64,000 bases of DNA, from the NCBI GenBank assembly GCA_041746135.1, contig JBGTHQ010000041.1:1-64000 (forward strand), in the 5' to 3' direction. The notes beneath the pieces were generated by a model. It was given only the letters and a program-made list of their open reading frames with translations, did no database searches and was not told the origin of the DNA. Both the position numbers and the translations under genes were made by a program. Positions 10,564-19,561 of the stretch are shown here, one piece after another. Each line of letters starts with the position of its first letter. The first letter of the stretch is position 1. This DNA comes from Alg239-R122 sp041746135. Lineage in GTDB: Bacteria; Pseudomonadota; Alphaproteobacteria; Sphingomonadales; Sphingomonadaceae.

Positions 10564-10793
10564 CGAGCAGCATTTTACTTCAGCTGTCGTGGGTATGACT
10601 GAAACATCCCACAACGTATTTTAGGACACATTTGGTCACGCAGAGAAAATACCCTGTATCTCTCGATATCTTCATGCCGTTATGGTCTCTTGGCCTCAGC
10701 TCACGAATCGCCTCCCGCAAAAGCCCCGGAACTGCGCGGATTTGCAGGTCATTGTCTTATTTGTACTAGAGACACCCGGATCGGGGGACTGTG

Positions 10794-10869
10794 TGGTGCC
10801 GAATATCCGACTCGAACGGATGACCTACCGCTTACAAGGCGGTTGCTCTACCAGCTGAGCTAATTCGGC
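10794..10869 (-). tRNA. tRNA-Thr (TGT)
   Basis: A 76-nt cloverleaf is readable on the minus strand. The acceptor stem is GCCGAAT/ATTCGGC with an encoded CCA. The D arm contains AGCTCAGCTGGTAGAGC, the anticodon stem is ACCGC/GCGGT with loop CTTGTAA (anticodon TGT), and the T arm contains GTTCGAGTC. It separates the recombinase-rich region from housekeeping genes. Confidence 0.96.
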
Positions 10870-10915
10870 GCTCTTTAACCTGATGACAGGTTCGACTGGA
10901 CAGCGCTCCCTATAC

Positions 10916-11722
10916 TCAAAAAACGCCAAAGGTCCACCCCTCAGTTGTCGCAATTTTCGCGCTCATCGCTTTTGGCGACCAAAGCAGCCTGTCCCGGGAC
11001 GCTTTGGCCAGCCACGCCGTGGTTATCAAAGCATCGGTTTTATGATCGTCGTAATGTAGAAGCGGGGCGGCGGTTTTAGAATCCAATGTATGAAGCGCCC
11101 TGTCGAGCGCTTGCCGGTCACGGATTTTTGTGCGGCCACGGCGCAAGCCCGCAGCAACGGCGGCGATGCTGGTATAGATTTCGACAATCAGGGGGCCGGT
11201 TTCCGGTATCGGATCAAACGGCCAGACCGGAATTTTCGAATTGACGCGGTGCAATACGCGCATACAGGTCAGGCTCGATTTACCCACTTGCGCGGCCCCG
11301 ACGAGATTGAGGCTGCTATACGGATTGGCCAGACGCTGAAGACGCGAATGCTGCTCCACAATGCGAAGCCGCCCCGATTTTGCCACCCCGTACTGGCTGC
11401 CCAGATAACCGCTGTGCCTGAAATATTCGTAAGCAGCAGCATGGGCGACGAAACTCGTTGCCGAGAGATGCGGATCGTCCGCGCAGATGTCGCTGACCAG
11501 CTTCCATAGGGATTTCGCATCGGGCGGGCTTTTATCCCATCCGGGGAAATAGGCTCCGGCATCGGCAAAGGGAAGCGCTGCCGACATGTCGATGCCTATT
11601 AGCATATCGCGGCATTGTTCGGCCTGGGTCAGCAGCCATTGCAATGCGGCGTCGCGGCTCCAGCCAAGTTCGCGTTCCACAAGTTCCGGTACCACAAGTT
11701 CTGGATGCTTGTCCGGTTCCAT
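10916..11722 (-). CDS. Hypothetical protein with RNase-H-like (DUF429-type) pattern; start codon unclear
   Basis: From the ATG at 11722 the frame gives 268 residues, with IGIDMSAALPF, a VGAAQVGKSSLTCMR segment, PVWPFDPIP, VEIYTSIA and a C-terminal DDHKTDALITTAWL. These look like the acidic and core motifs of a predicted RNase-H-like nuclease family found in sphingomonads. The reading frame stays open upstream to a stop at 11816–11818. That extension reads FDWSGQNVARPKGIALAV, which resembles the expected N-terminal first strand with its Asp, but it contains no ATG, GTG or TTG. Either a rare start (ATC at about 11803, after an AAAGGGG) is used or the start was lost. Function unknown. Confidence 0.7.
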   Translation of the reverse strand: MEPDKHPELVVPELVERELGWSRDAALQWLLTQAEQCRDMLIGIDMSAALPFADAGAYFPGWDKSPPDAKSLWKLVSDICADDPHLSATSFVAHAAAYEYFRHSGYLGSQYGVAKSGRLRIVEQHSRLQRLANPYSSLNLVGAAQVGKSSLTCMRVLHRVNSKIPVWPFDPIPETGPLIVEIYTSIAAVAAGLRRGRTKIRDRQALDRALHTLDSKTAAPLLHYDDHKTDALITTAWLAKASRDRLLWSPKAMSAKIATTEGWTFGVF

Positions 11723-11887
11723 TACTGCCAGCGCAATTCCCTTGGGCCGCGCGACATTCTGACCGGACCAGTCGAAACAGGAAAATTGCGAAAATGTGCG
11801 GATGATTTTGCCCCTTTAATGGCTCCGCCCGGTGAAATGGCAGCGCGGGATAATCGTATACGGCGACGTATTTCCCATGCAAAATAA

Positions 11888-11919
11888 AAAGGGGCGAATG
11901 GTTTCCCATTCGCCCCTTT
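11888..11919 (-). terminator. Terminator after the TM-helix channel gene
   Basis: A perfect 14-bp inverted repeat (aaaggggcgaatgg / ccattcgccccttt) with a 4-nt loop lies just past the stop of the minus-strand gene ending at 11940. The A/T-flanked stem would terminate transcription on either strand. Confidence 0.85.
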
Positions 11920-11939
11920 ATGCCAAAGTCAGAATTTGG

Positions 11940-13244
11940 TCAGACCTTGGGCGGTATGTTTGTCTCGGCCGCTTTTACTGAGGGCGATTTCACCACAGGT
12001 TTGTTGGTTACGCTATCAACATTGAACTTTTCCAGTGTGCGCGCCGCTTTGTCGCGTCCGCCCATGCCGAAAGCAATACCGATCGCAATTGCGCCGCCCA
12101 CGCCCAGAGCGATGGCAAGTGCACCAAACGCCATGTTGATGATCTGGCCATCGCCAAAGTCCATGTATGACAGACCCATAGCGACGAACAGGACGATCGT
12201 GGCATATTTGACGATCGTCGCACCCAAACTGTTTTCGCCCGTGGTGGAACCCACCACGCTGGACAGCAGGCGTGCCAGCCAGAAACCGGCCGCGATAATA
12301 ATGCTGCCAAAAATGACCCGGCCGCCCAGTTCCAATATGTCGTTGAGAATCAACGTCAGTTCCGGGAATTCGAGCATCCGTGCCGCGGTCACCGCAGCGC
12401 CCAGCATGATCGCGATCTGTGCGACTCGTCCGACAATGCTTGATGCCGTCGTTCCTGTGGGCAGGAAATCAAGCGAACCGAATGCGTTGTCGACACCGAA
12501 GCCGGCGACGATCTGCCGCAAGACCTGACCCGCCCAGCTGGCGATAAAAAATCCGATGACCAGAACGATGGCCGCACCGATAATGCGCGGTATGGCCTGC
12601 ATGAATTCGTTCAGCATGCCCGTTGCCGGATCTGAAATCGACGATATGCCCAGTTGCTGCAGGGCAGCAATTGCAAATGGTACGATGATCAGTACATAAG
12701 CGATTATTCCGACAGTACGGCCTATTGCTGGACCCGACAGAACGGGTTCGCTAGTCGTCGCGCCGCTATCGGACTGGACAGAACCCAGACCATCGCTGGC
12801 CCGGTTGATCCAACCTTCGAAATTGACGGTCGCCAGTGCCGTTTCTATGAGCTGTTTGACGATTCGTGCGATCATGATGCCGATAAAGAACAATATCCCT
12901 GCACCGATCAGGTTCGGGATGAAGCCCATGACTTCCGAGAGCATGGTTTCGACCGGACGGATGACGTTGTTGAGAGCGAATAACTGCAATACTGCGATCA
13001 GACCAAACAGCCAGATGATGAGCGAGACAATCTTGCCTAGCGATTCGCCGATTGTGACGCCGCTTTTGTTGGTGTGCCGCATGAAGCTGATGGAATTGGC
13101 GAGTTTGCCGAATGCCCAGGTCGCGATTTTCGCGACGATCCAGGTGACGATCAGTATCGCGATCGCGAGCAGAATCTTCTGCCCCCATTCCATGGCGAGA
13201 CCGCTGTCAAAAACGTATCCCCCTATTTGCCTATTCTCAAACAT
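11940..13244 (-). CDS. Mechanosensitive channel-like protein with conserved TM-helix repeats
   Basis: This 434-residue inner-membrane protein has about ten hydrophobic segments. It contains repeats of the conserved TM-helix motif (PF05552-type), visible as IPNLIGAGILFFIGIMIARIV, then IPRIIGAAIVLVIGFFIA and FGSIIIAAGFWLARLL. No canonical MscS beta domain is evident. The tail is Gly-rich (ALGVGGAIAIGIAFGMGG) followed by a short polar end. Relatives are annotated as mechanosensitive ion channel family proteins; the transported ions are unproven. It stands alone, with a strong terminator downstream. Confidence 0.85.
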   Translation of the reverse strand: MFENRQIGGYVFDSGLAMEWGQKILLAIAILIVTWIVAKIATWAFGKLANSISFMRHTNKSGVTIGESLGKIVSLIIWLFGLIAVLQLFALNNVIRPVETMLSEVMGFIPNLIGAGILFFIGIMIARIVKQLIETALATVNFEGWINRASDGLGSVQSDSGATTSEPVLSGPAIGRTVGIIAYVLIIVPFAIAALQQLGISSISDPATGMLNEFMQAIPRIIGAAIVLVIGFFIASWAGQVLRQIVAGFGVDNAFGSLDFLPTGTTASSIVGRVAQIAIMLGAAVTAARMLEFPELTLILNDILELGGRVIFGSIIIAAGFWLARLLSSVVGSTTGENSLGATIVKYATIVLFVAMGLSYMDFGDGQIINMAFGALAIALGVGGAIAIGIAFGMGGRDKAARTLEKFNVDSVTNKPVVKSPSVKAAETNIPPKV

Positions 13245-13347
13245 ATTTACCCCTTAAGTTATTACGCGCCGGCCCTGTACCGCACTGTTGATATATTCTA
13301 GCACATACCCTGGTTATTTGACAGGAATAGTTGGATTCTGTGATGCG

Positions 13348-14739
13348 CTAGTCCAGGGATGCTACGATAGAACGCGTGAAAAGTTCCACATCAAATCTGT
13401 TTTCAGGTGTATCATATCCGCGGCGGACAATGACCAGATCGCGCGAGGGTATGATAACAAGATACTGGCCGCGATTGCCGAATGCGGCGAATGTATCTGC
13501 AGGAATGCCGGCCGATCTGTTCATCAGCCAGAATGTGGCGCCATAACCGAAGGCGCCATCCGGTTGGGGTCCCGAGGGCGCGCTGACATATGTCCGCCAT
13601 CCTGCCGGTAGCAATCGTTCCTGCCTGCCGTCAGAGCCAGTCCACCAGCCGTCGTTCAGATAAAGCTGGCCCAGCCGCGCGAGATCGCGTGCGGTCGTCC
13701 ACACTTGGCTCGAAAGGATATAATTGCCCTGCCAATCGGTTTCGGCATAGGTGCGGGTCATGCCGAGTTTGCCGAACAACGTGTTGGGGTCGAACCGGTC
13801 ATCGGCAGATCTCAGTGCATAGGCAGCGAGCATGATGTCATTGTTCGAATAGCGAAACCGTGTACCGGGAGTGTGCAGCATCGGCCAGCCGGTCACTCGC
13901 TGTGCCACTACGCTGCCGCCCATATAGACGGGGTCGGTACGGTTGCCAGCCGTATCGCTGTAGAGCCCGCTTGCCATGCGCAGCAGATTGTCGAGGGTTA
14001 TGGCATTTCGGGGATCGGCTGGCGACTGCCATTCAGGGACAGATGCAGACGTGTTTATGTCGGTGCCGTGATTGTGCACGGCATAGCCCGCCAGCGTTCC
14101 GGCGATCGATTTCGCCACCGACCAGGTGCGTTGCCCTGTATGCATGTCAAACCCGGGCTTGTAATCTTCCCAGATTATCTTTCCGCCCTGCACGATCACC
14201 ACCGCGCTTGTGTTGCCACCATAGAGCGCCTTGCCAAAGGGGTTGTCGTCTGGCTGGAATGCCGCTCCTGCCACCGTGTCGATGGGTAGAACCATATCGA
14301 CACGGACAATATTGGCATCCCGGTCGCCATCGGGCCAGGCCCGGTCATCGTAAGTGATACGCGGTGAATATGGTAACGTTTCGAACCCGCCGCTGCCGAT
14401 TGGCAGAGACGTACAGCCTGTCCGGTTATTCCACACCGTGATGCGCGGCGGTGCGTTTTCATCAAAAGCCACGCTTACACGGTGCGCGTCTCGGTCGATA
14501 TTGGCGTTCAGTGTCGGCACGATGTCGGCGATGCGCTCGTAAATGCCAGTCAGTTCGTCGGCTTCGATTTGTGCCACGCTCTTGTTACCGTTCCATAAAC
14601 CGGAGCAAAGAAACTGGGCTTTATATCCGGCCGCCAGTGCGCGATCGTATAAAGCATCGTCGGTGCTTTGGGGCTGTTGTGCCATTACCGGTCCTGAAAT
14701 CAACGCAGCTACCGCAGTAAATTCAACTATTTTTCGCAT
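13348..14739 (-). CDS. Exported serine hydrolase, beta-lactamase class C fold
   Basis: This 463-residue protein has a signal peptide (MRKIVEFTAVAALISGPVMAQ). The catalytic SxxK is WSVAKS (nucleophile Ser, general-base Lys), and the YxN element is RYSNND about 100 residues later. The fold belongs to the class C beta-lactamase/DD-peptidase/6-aminohexanoate-dimer hydrolase group, and its substrate cannot be read from sequence. The N-terminal ~130 residues are an additional region common in sphingomonad relatives. The start codon overlaps the 3' end of rarA by 17 bases, so the two are probably cotranscribed. Confidence 0.88.
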   Translation of the reverse strand: MRKIVEFTAVAALISGPVMAQQPQSTDDALYDRALAAGYKAQFLCSGLWNGNKSVAQIEADELTGIYERIADIVPTLNANIDRDAHRVSVAFDENAPPRITVWNNRTGCTSLPIGSGGFETLPYSPRITYDDRAWPDGDRDANIVRVDMVLPIDTVAGAAFQPDDNPFGKALYGGNTSAVVIVQGGKIIWEDYKPGFDMHTGQRTWSVAKSIAGTLAGYAVHNHGTDINTSASVPEWQSPADPRNAITLDNLLRMASGLYSDTAGNRTDPVYMGGSVVAQRVTGWPMLHTPGTRFRYSNNDIMLAAYALRSADDRFDPNTLFGKLGMTRTYAETDWQGNYILSSQVWTTARDLARLGQLYLNDGWWTGSDGRQERLLPAGWRTYVSAPSGPQPDGAFGYGATFWLMNRSAGIPADTFAAFGNRGQYLVIIPSRDLVIVRRGYDTPENRFDVELFTRSIVASLD

Positions 14740-16039
14740 GCCTCAGCTTCTCCCAATATTGCAACCGTTCGATCACCTTGCGCTCGAAACCCCGTTCCAC
14801 AGGCGTGTAATAGACTTGCGGTTCCATTTCCTCGGGCCAGTAATTGTCGCCGGAAAATCCATGTTCGCTCTCATGATCGTAATGATAGCCCTTGCCATAG
14901 CCGACATCCTTCATCAGCTTGGTGGGCGCGTTCAGTATATTGTGCGGCGGCATCAGTGACCCGGTTTCGCGGGCGGATTTCCAGGCCGCTTTCTGCGCTG
15001 CATAAGCGGCATTGGACTTGGGCGCAGTTGCCAGATAGAGGCAGGCCTGCGCTATGGCGAGCTCGCCTTCGGGGCTGCCCAGAAATTCATAGGCATCCTT
15101 GGCGGCAAGACATTGCCGCAGGGCGTTCGGATCGGCAAGCCCGATATCCTCGACCGCCATCCGCACGAGCCGCCGGAGCAGATAGAGCGGCTCTTCCCCC
15201 GCCACCAGCATACGGGCCAGATAATATAGCGCCGCCTGGGGGTCCGATCCGCGTACCGATTTATGTAAGGCGGATATAAGATTATAATGCCCCTCGCGGT
15301 CTTTATCATACACCGCGACGCGGCGTTGCAGGAACGCGGCAAGCCCCGCCGGATCGAGCGGTTCGGCGAGATCGACCGCGAACAATGTCTCGGCCTGGTT
15401 GAGCAAGAAGCGGCCGTCGCCATCGGCGCTGGCGACCAGCGCTTCGCGTGCATCGGTGTCGACGGGCAGGGGGCGGCCCATCAATTCTTCCGCACGTGCT
15501 AAAAGCTTTTCCAGCGCGACAGCATCGAGCCGGTTCAGGATCAGCACCTGCGCGCGGCTCAGCAGTGCCGCATTGAGTTCAAAGGACGGGTTCTCGGTGG
15601 TTGCCCCCACCAAAGTCACCACGCCTTTTTCAACGAAGGGCAGAAAACCGTCCTGCTGTGCGCGATTGAACCGGTGAATCTCGTCCACGAACAATAGCGT
15701 TTTCTTGCCTGTACGTGCATATTGCTCGGCCTGGGAAAAGGCTTTCTTCAGGTCCGCGACGCCGGAAAAAACGGCCGATATGGCTTGATACTGCATACCC
15801 ACCGCCCCGGCGAGAAGGCGGGCAATCGTTGTCTTGCCTGTGCCGGGCGGTCCCCATAAAATGATCGAAGACATTTTGCCAGCCGCGACCATCCGTCCGA
15901 TCGCGCCCTGTTTGCCAGTAATATGATCCTGTCCGATGACCTCATCCAGCGAAAGCGGCCGCAGGCGGTCGGCAAGCGGCGCATCTGCGGCGGGTAAATC
16001 ATTGCCCGGCTGTTCGTCATGTCCGAAAAGATCGCTCAT
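14723..16039 (-). CDS. rarA: Replication-associated recombination protein A (AAA+ ATPase)
   Basis: This 438-residue protein belongs to the RarA/MgsA/WRNIP1 family of clamp-loader-like ATPases acting at stalled replication forks. Visible motifs are an N-terminal RLRPLSLDEVIGQ box, Walker A GPPGTGKT, Walker B LFVDEIHR, sensor 1 GATTENPSFELN and the C-terminal tetramerisation region with KPLMKDV-type and YKYPHD-like patterns (GYHYDHESEHG). I chose ATG 16039 (MSDLFGHDEQ) over the upstream ATG at 16141, which would add 34 atypical residues. Length matches the family. Confidence 0.95.
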   Translation of the reverse strand: MSDLFGHDEQPGNDLPAADAPLADRLRPLSLDEVIGQDHITGKQGAIGRMVAAGKMSSIILWGPPGTGKTTIARLLAGAVGMQYQAISAVFSGVADLKKAFSQAEQYARTGKKTLLFVDEIHRFNRAQQDGFLPFVEKGVVTLVGATTENPSFELNAALLSRAQVLILNRLDAVALEKLLARAEELMGRPLPVDTDAREALVASADGDGRFLLNQAETLFAVDLAEPLDPAGLAAFLQRRVAVYDKDREGHYNLISALHKSVRGSDPQAALYYLARMLVAGEEPLYLLRRLVRMAVEDIGLADPNALRQCLAAKDAYEFLGSPEGELAIAQACLYLATAPKSNAAYAAQKAAWKSARETGSLMPPHNILNAPTKLMKDVGYGKGYHYDHESEHGFSGDNYWPEEMEPQVYYTPVERGFERKVIERLQYWEKLRHAKNS

Positions 16040-16135
16040 ATGCCTGACCTTAAAACAGTTTCCAGATATGCGACAGGGGGCAATTGCGGCATGGTGAAAA
16101 TGAGAATATGATGCTGTGATAAAATGGAGGGGATT

Positions 16136-16567
16136 ATGCATATCACAGCCAAAACACCTTGGTGGTTCTGGGTTGTCGCTATTGTCGCTCTGCTCTGGAA
16201 CGCAGGTGGCGTGATCAGCTATCTATCGACAGAGTTTGAATATCTCGAAAATCTGGACATGCCCGCCGAGCAGATAGATTATTTTTACGGTTTTCCAGCC
16301 TGGGCCACCGCATTTTGGGCTTTGGGTGTATGGGGCGCATTTCTGGGCTCGGTATTGCTGCTGTTCCGCAGCAGGTTTGCAGTTTTATCCTATGTCGTTT
16401 CGATGATCGGGTTGATCGGCACGACCTATTATCAGCGCATCGCCTCCGACCTGCCTGAAAGTTTGGACACGCCGGGGCAGGCAATGTTTGCCATAGCCAT
16501 CTGGCTTATCACGATCGCATTGCTGTTGTTCGCGATGGCCATGCGCAAAAGGGATATATTGCGCTAA
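16136..16567 (+). CDS. Hypothetical four-TM membrane protein
   Basis: This 143-residue protein has four membrane segments: residues about 8–30 (FWVVAIVALLWNAGGVISYL), 52–75, 80–100 and 115–138. An acidic loop (STEFEYLENLDMPAEQ) follows the first. It resembles small sphingomonad membrane proteins of unknown role. ATG 16136 is preceded by a strong GGAGG, so it is preferred to ATG 16124. The gene is divergent from rarA and convergent with the glycosyltransferase, with 1 bp between stops. Confidence 0.75.
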   Translation: MHITAKTPWWFWVVAIVALLWNAGGVISYLSTEFEYLENLDMPAEQIDYFYGFPAWATAFWALGVWGAFLGSVLLLFRSRFAVLSYVVSMIGLIGTTYYQRIASDLPESLDTPGQAMFAIAIWLITIALLLFAMAMRKRDILR

Positions 16568-16568
16568 A

Positions 16569-17747
16569 TCAGCGCAGCGCATCCGGCCTGGGCGGACCGC
16601 CGCCTTTTCGTTGGCGAACCAGCCGCATATAGGTATCGGCCAGTTCCGCGTTTATGCGATCCCAGCTGAATTTCTCTGCCCGTCTCTCGCCCGCCGCACC
16701 ATGCTCTTCGCGCAACTGCGGATAGTCGCAGTAAATTTGCAACGCATCGGTAAAATCCTGCGTGGCACCGGGACGCACCAGTTTTCCCGAGACACCATGT
16801 TCGACCAGACTCTGGCTGCCGGTCGCGCGGGCCGCGACAACGGGCACCGCACAGGCCATGGCTTCGAGCGTCACGTTGCCGAAGGTTTCGGTGATCGATG
16901 GGTTGAAAAACACGTCCATGCTCGCTACGGCCCGGCCAAGGTCCGGACCCGTCTGAAAACCGACGAAAATGGCATCGGGCAAGCGTTCCTCGAACCAGCC
17001 GCGTGCGGGGCCATCTCCGACGATCAAAACTTTGTGCTTCACTTTGCGCCGGGTCAGGCGATCGATTGTATCGGAATAGACATCCAGACCCTTTTCCATT
17101 ACCAGACGTCCGGTAAAGCCGATCACGGGGTCGTCCTCCGCTATACCCAGATCGCGGCGCCACGTCATGTCGCGCTTGCTCTTGTCGAAAATATCGCGGT
17201 CCACGCCGCGCGACCATATCCCGACGTCATAGCTCATTCTTTGTTCGCGAAGCACTTGTGCCATGCTGTCCGATGGCGCGACGATTGCGTCGCAGCGGCG
17301 GTAGAGGCGGCGGAGCATCGCTTCGAGTGGCGGCTCCAGAAAAGCCATGTTGTAATAGCGCGGATAGGTTTCGAATCGCGTATGCACCGATGCCAGAACC
17401 GGTATCTTATGCCTGCGCGCCCAGCGCACCGCGCTGTGGCCCACGACATCGGGACTGCTAATCTGCACGATATTGGGCGAAAATTCTTTCAGATCGCGTT
17501 TGACGCGCGGGGAAATCATCATCGGGAAACGGTATTCCGCTCGGCCGGGTAGGGGAAAAGAGGGGATACTGACCAGATCGCCCGCGGGTTCGAATGCGGG
17601 CGTAGCGGTGGTCGGCGAATAAACCCGCACGGCTGCGCCGTTTTCAAGCAGCCAGCTGACCAGTCGGTTCAGAGCCTGATTTGCCCCGTCGCGCACATAG
17701 TTATAATTACCGCTGAACAGGGCAATACGAAGATCGCTGATTTCCAT
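16569..17747 (-). CDS. Glycosyltransferase family 4 (MgtA-like alpha-mannosyltransferase)
   Basis: This 392-residue GT-B enzyme carries an N-terminal FSGNYNYVRDGANQ loop of the MgtA/GDP-mannose-dependent alpha-mannosyltransferase subgroup and VHTRFETYPRYY. The C-terminal donor-binding domain shows GFTGRLVMEKGLD, a GDGPARGWFEE segment and the E-x7-E element in SITETFGNVTLEAMA. It probably transfers a hexose to a glycolipid or similar membrane acceptor; the exact sugar cannot be deduced. No membrane segment is seen, so it acts at the cytoplasmic face. It stands alone. Confidence 0.88.
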   Translation of the reverse strand: MEISDLRIALFSGNYNYVRDGANQALNRLVSWLLENGAAVRVYSPTTATPAFEPAGDLVSIPSFPLPGRAEYRFPMMISPRVKRDLKEFSPNIVQISSPDVVGHSAVRWARRHKIPVLASVHTRFETYPRYYNMAFLEPPLEAMLRRLYRRCDAIVAPSDSMAQVLREQRMSYDVGIWSRGVDRDIFDKSKRDMTWRRDLGIAEDDPVIGFTGRLVMEKGLDVYSDTIDRLTRRKVKHKVLIVGDGPARGWFEERLPDAIFVGFQTGPDLGRAVASMDVFFNPSITETFGNVTLEAMACAVPVVAARATGSQSLVEHGVSGKLVRPGATQDFTDALQIYCDYPQLREEHGAAGERRAEKFSWDRINAELADTYMRLVRQRKGGGPPRPDALR

Positions 17748-17853
17748 GATGCGCTTGGCTTTAGCTTATGGAAGATGACTTGCCAATTGGAACTTGCAGA
17801 GTGCATGCTCGTATGTGGCCCTATTGCAACATGCTAAAAATGGAGATCTCATT

Positions 17854-18081
17854 ATGGCGAACAGGAACAGTTTCCAGATTCGCCAGTATGTGGAATGGAA
17901 TTGGGGAAACGGAACTGCATCGGGACAGATCGAGAAACGGTTCGAACGCGAGGTCAAGCGCACGCTCAAAGGCAGCGAAGTGACACGCAAAGGCAGCGCG
18001 GACAATCCGGCCTATATGATCGTGCAGGAAGACGGCGATAAAGTCCTGAAACTGGGATCGGAACTGCAAGCCAAAGATTAG
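17854..18081 (+). CDS. DUF2945 (HVA1 Tudor-like) small protein
   Basis: This 75-residue protein matches the DUF2945/HVA1-Tudor pattern: VEWNWGNGTASGQI near the N-terminus, then EVTRKGSADNPAYMI and DGDKVLKLGSEL. The domain is a small SH3/Tudor-like barrel of unknown bacterial role. ATG 17854 (MANRNSF) is chosen over ATG 17794. The stop overlaps the convergent corC stop by four bases. Confidence 0.8.
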   Translation: MANRNSFQIRQYVEWNWGNGTASGQIEKRFEREVKRTLKGSEVTRKGSADNPAYMIVQEDGDKVLKLGSELQAKD

Positions 18082-19022
18082 CTTTCGGCATGCTCGCTCT
18101 GTTTTTGCGGATGCAGTCGAAGCCGGGTCACCCGCCGGTCGTCGCCTTCGACAATTTCGATCCGCCATCCGCTATCGTGGCGCAAAATCTGCCCCGCCTG
18201 CGGCACTTCACCGGCCAGCACGAACGCAAGCCCGCCCAATGTGCCGACGTCTTCGTCGACTTCGGCCAGGGCGGGATCGATAATCTTGGCCACATCGCCG
18301 AGCTCGGCACGGGCGTCCGCGTCCCACAATCCACCCTCAAGAGGCGTCAGCATCGCTTCCGGCTCGTCGTCATGTTCGTCCTCGATCTCACCGACAATTT
18401 CCTCGACCAGATCCTCGATGCTCACCAACCCGTCGGTACCCGAATACTCGTCGAGCACGACTGCGAGATGGGTACGGGTGGCACGCATTTCCGCAAGCAG
18501 ATCGAGCACGCCCATGGCTTGCGGTACGAACCTTGGCTGGCGCATCAAGCTGGTCCAGTCAGCTGGGGCCTCCTTGCCGGTTGCGATAATGGCGAACACA
18601 TCCTTGATGTGGATCATGCCGATAATTTCATCGAGCGAACCGCGATAGACCGGCATCCGGCTATGGCCATGTTCGGCAAATAACTGCACCACGCCATCGA
18701 AGCTCGAATCTTCGGCCACGGCTATAATGTCGCCGCGCGGAACCGCCACATCATCCACATCATGTTCACTGAAATGCAGCAAGTTGCGCAACATTTCGCG
18801 TTCTACATGCGATAGATCGCCGCTTTCGGGACGATCGCCGGCGGAACCGCTATCTTCGTGATCGTCGATCACTTCTTCCAGCTGGGCGCGCAACGACTGG
18901 TCTGTTTCCTCGCGGAATAGCAGGGCTTTTATGCCCCGCCAGATTCGCGGTGCTCCGCTGTCATCTTCGCCCGACCGGTTGGGGCCGTTCTGTGGGGAGC
19001 TGCTACTGTCACCTTCGGGCAT
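18078..19022 (-). CDS. corC: CorC/HlyC-type CBS-domain protein
   Basis: This 314-residue cytosolic protein has an acidic N-terminus, a pair of CBS domains (about residues 95–210: VPRGDIIAVAEDSSFDGVV, SRMPVYRGSLDEIIGMIHIKDVF, THLAVVLDEYSGTDGLVSIEDLVEEIVGEI) and a C-terminal CorC/HlyC domain (GGLAFVLAGEVPQAGQIL). Family members are linked to Mg/Co homeostasis. It is the last gene of the minus-strand miaB–phoH–ybeY–corC run, 11 bp after ybeY, an arrangement typical of alphaproteobacteria; no lnt gene follows here. Confidence 0.92.
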   Translation of the reverse strand: MPEGDSSSSPQNGPNRSGEDDSGAPRIWRGIKALLFREETDQSLRAQLEEVIDDHEDSGSAGDRPESGDLSHVEREMLRNLLHFSEHDVDDVAVPRGDIIAVAEDSSFDGVVQLFAEHGHSRMPVYRGSLDEIIGMIHIKDVFAIIATGKEAPADWTSLMRQPRFVPQAMGVLDLLAEMRATRTHLAVVLDEYSGTDGLVSIEDLVEEIVGEIEDEHDDEPEAMLTPLEGGLWDADARAELGDVAKIIDPALAEVDEDVGTLGGLAFVLAGEVPQAGQILRHDSGWRIEIVEGDDRRVTRLRLHPQKQSEHAES

Positions 19023-19033
19023 AATAGGGTGTT

Positions 19034-19561
19034 TTAACCTTGTTCTTCAGTAATAATATCTCGATCGGAATATGGGTCGGCAAGGCCCATAGATGCAAGC
19101 GCTTTTATCTCGGTATGTTCCATTGCACGCGCTTCGTCGTCATTGCCATGATCAAAACCCAATATATGCAATGTGCCATGAACAATCAGGTGCCGCGCAT
19201 GGTCGGCAAGCGAAATGTCCTTCGCGTTCGCTTCGCGCGCGCACGTTTCATGCGCCAATATGATATCGCCCAACAACACTTCGCCATCATCGCTGTTCGA
19301 CATGGCGGACAACAGGTCGGGCTGCACCATCGGGAAAGACAGCACGTTGGTCGGTTTGTCTTTTTGGCGATAATCGCGATTGAGCGCCTGCACTTCGGCA
19401 TCCTTGCCGTATTTTATGCTGACCGCGAACGTGGCACTATGATCTATGAATTGCGCGTGTGAACTATGGGCCACCGCCGTGTTTACACTGTCACGGGCGA
19501 GTTTTTCCCAATCTTCGCCATCGCCCCACAGCGCATCCTTATTGCTGTCTATATCAAGCAT
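19034..19561 (-). CDS. ybeY: Endoribonuclease YbeY (rRNA maturation)
   Basis: This protein is 175 residues long. The zinc-binding signature HGTLHILGFDH is intact (three His), preceded by TNVLSFP and the LGDIILAHET segment. YbeY matures 16S rRNA 3' ends and takes part in ribosome quality control. ATG 19561 (MLDIDSN) has a GAGGG about eight bases upstream and overlaps the phoH stop by eight bases; upstream ATGs at 19573 and 19615 lie within phoH. Translation is likely coupled to phoH. Confidence 0.95.
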   Translation of the reverse strand: MLDIDSNKDALWGDGEDWEKLARDSVNTAVAHSSHAQFIDHSATFAVSIKYGKDAEVQALNRDYRQKDKPTNVLSFPMVQPDLLSAMSNSDDGEVLLGDIILAHETCAREANAKDISLADHARHLIVHGTLHILGFDHGNDDEARAMEHTEIKALASMGLADPYSDRDIITEEQG

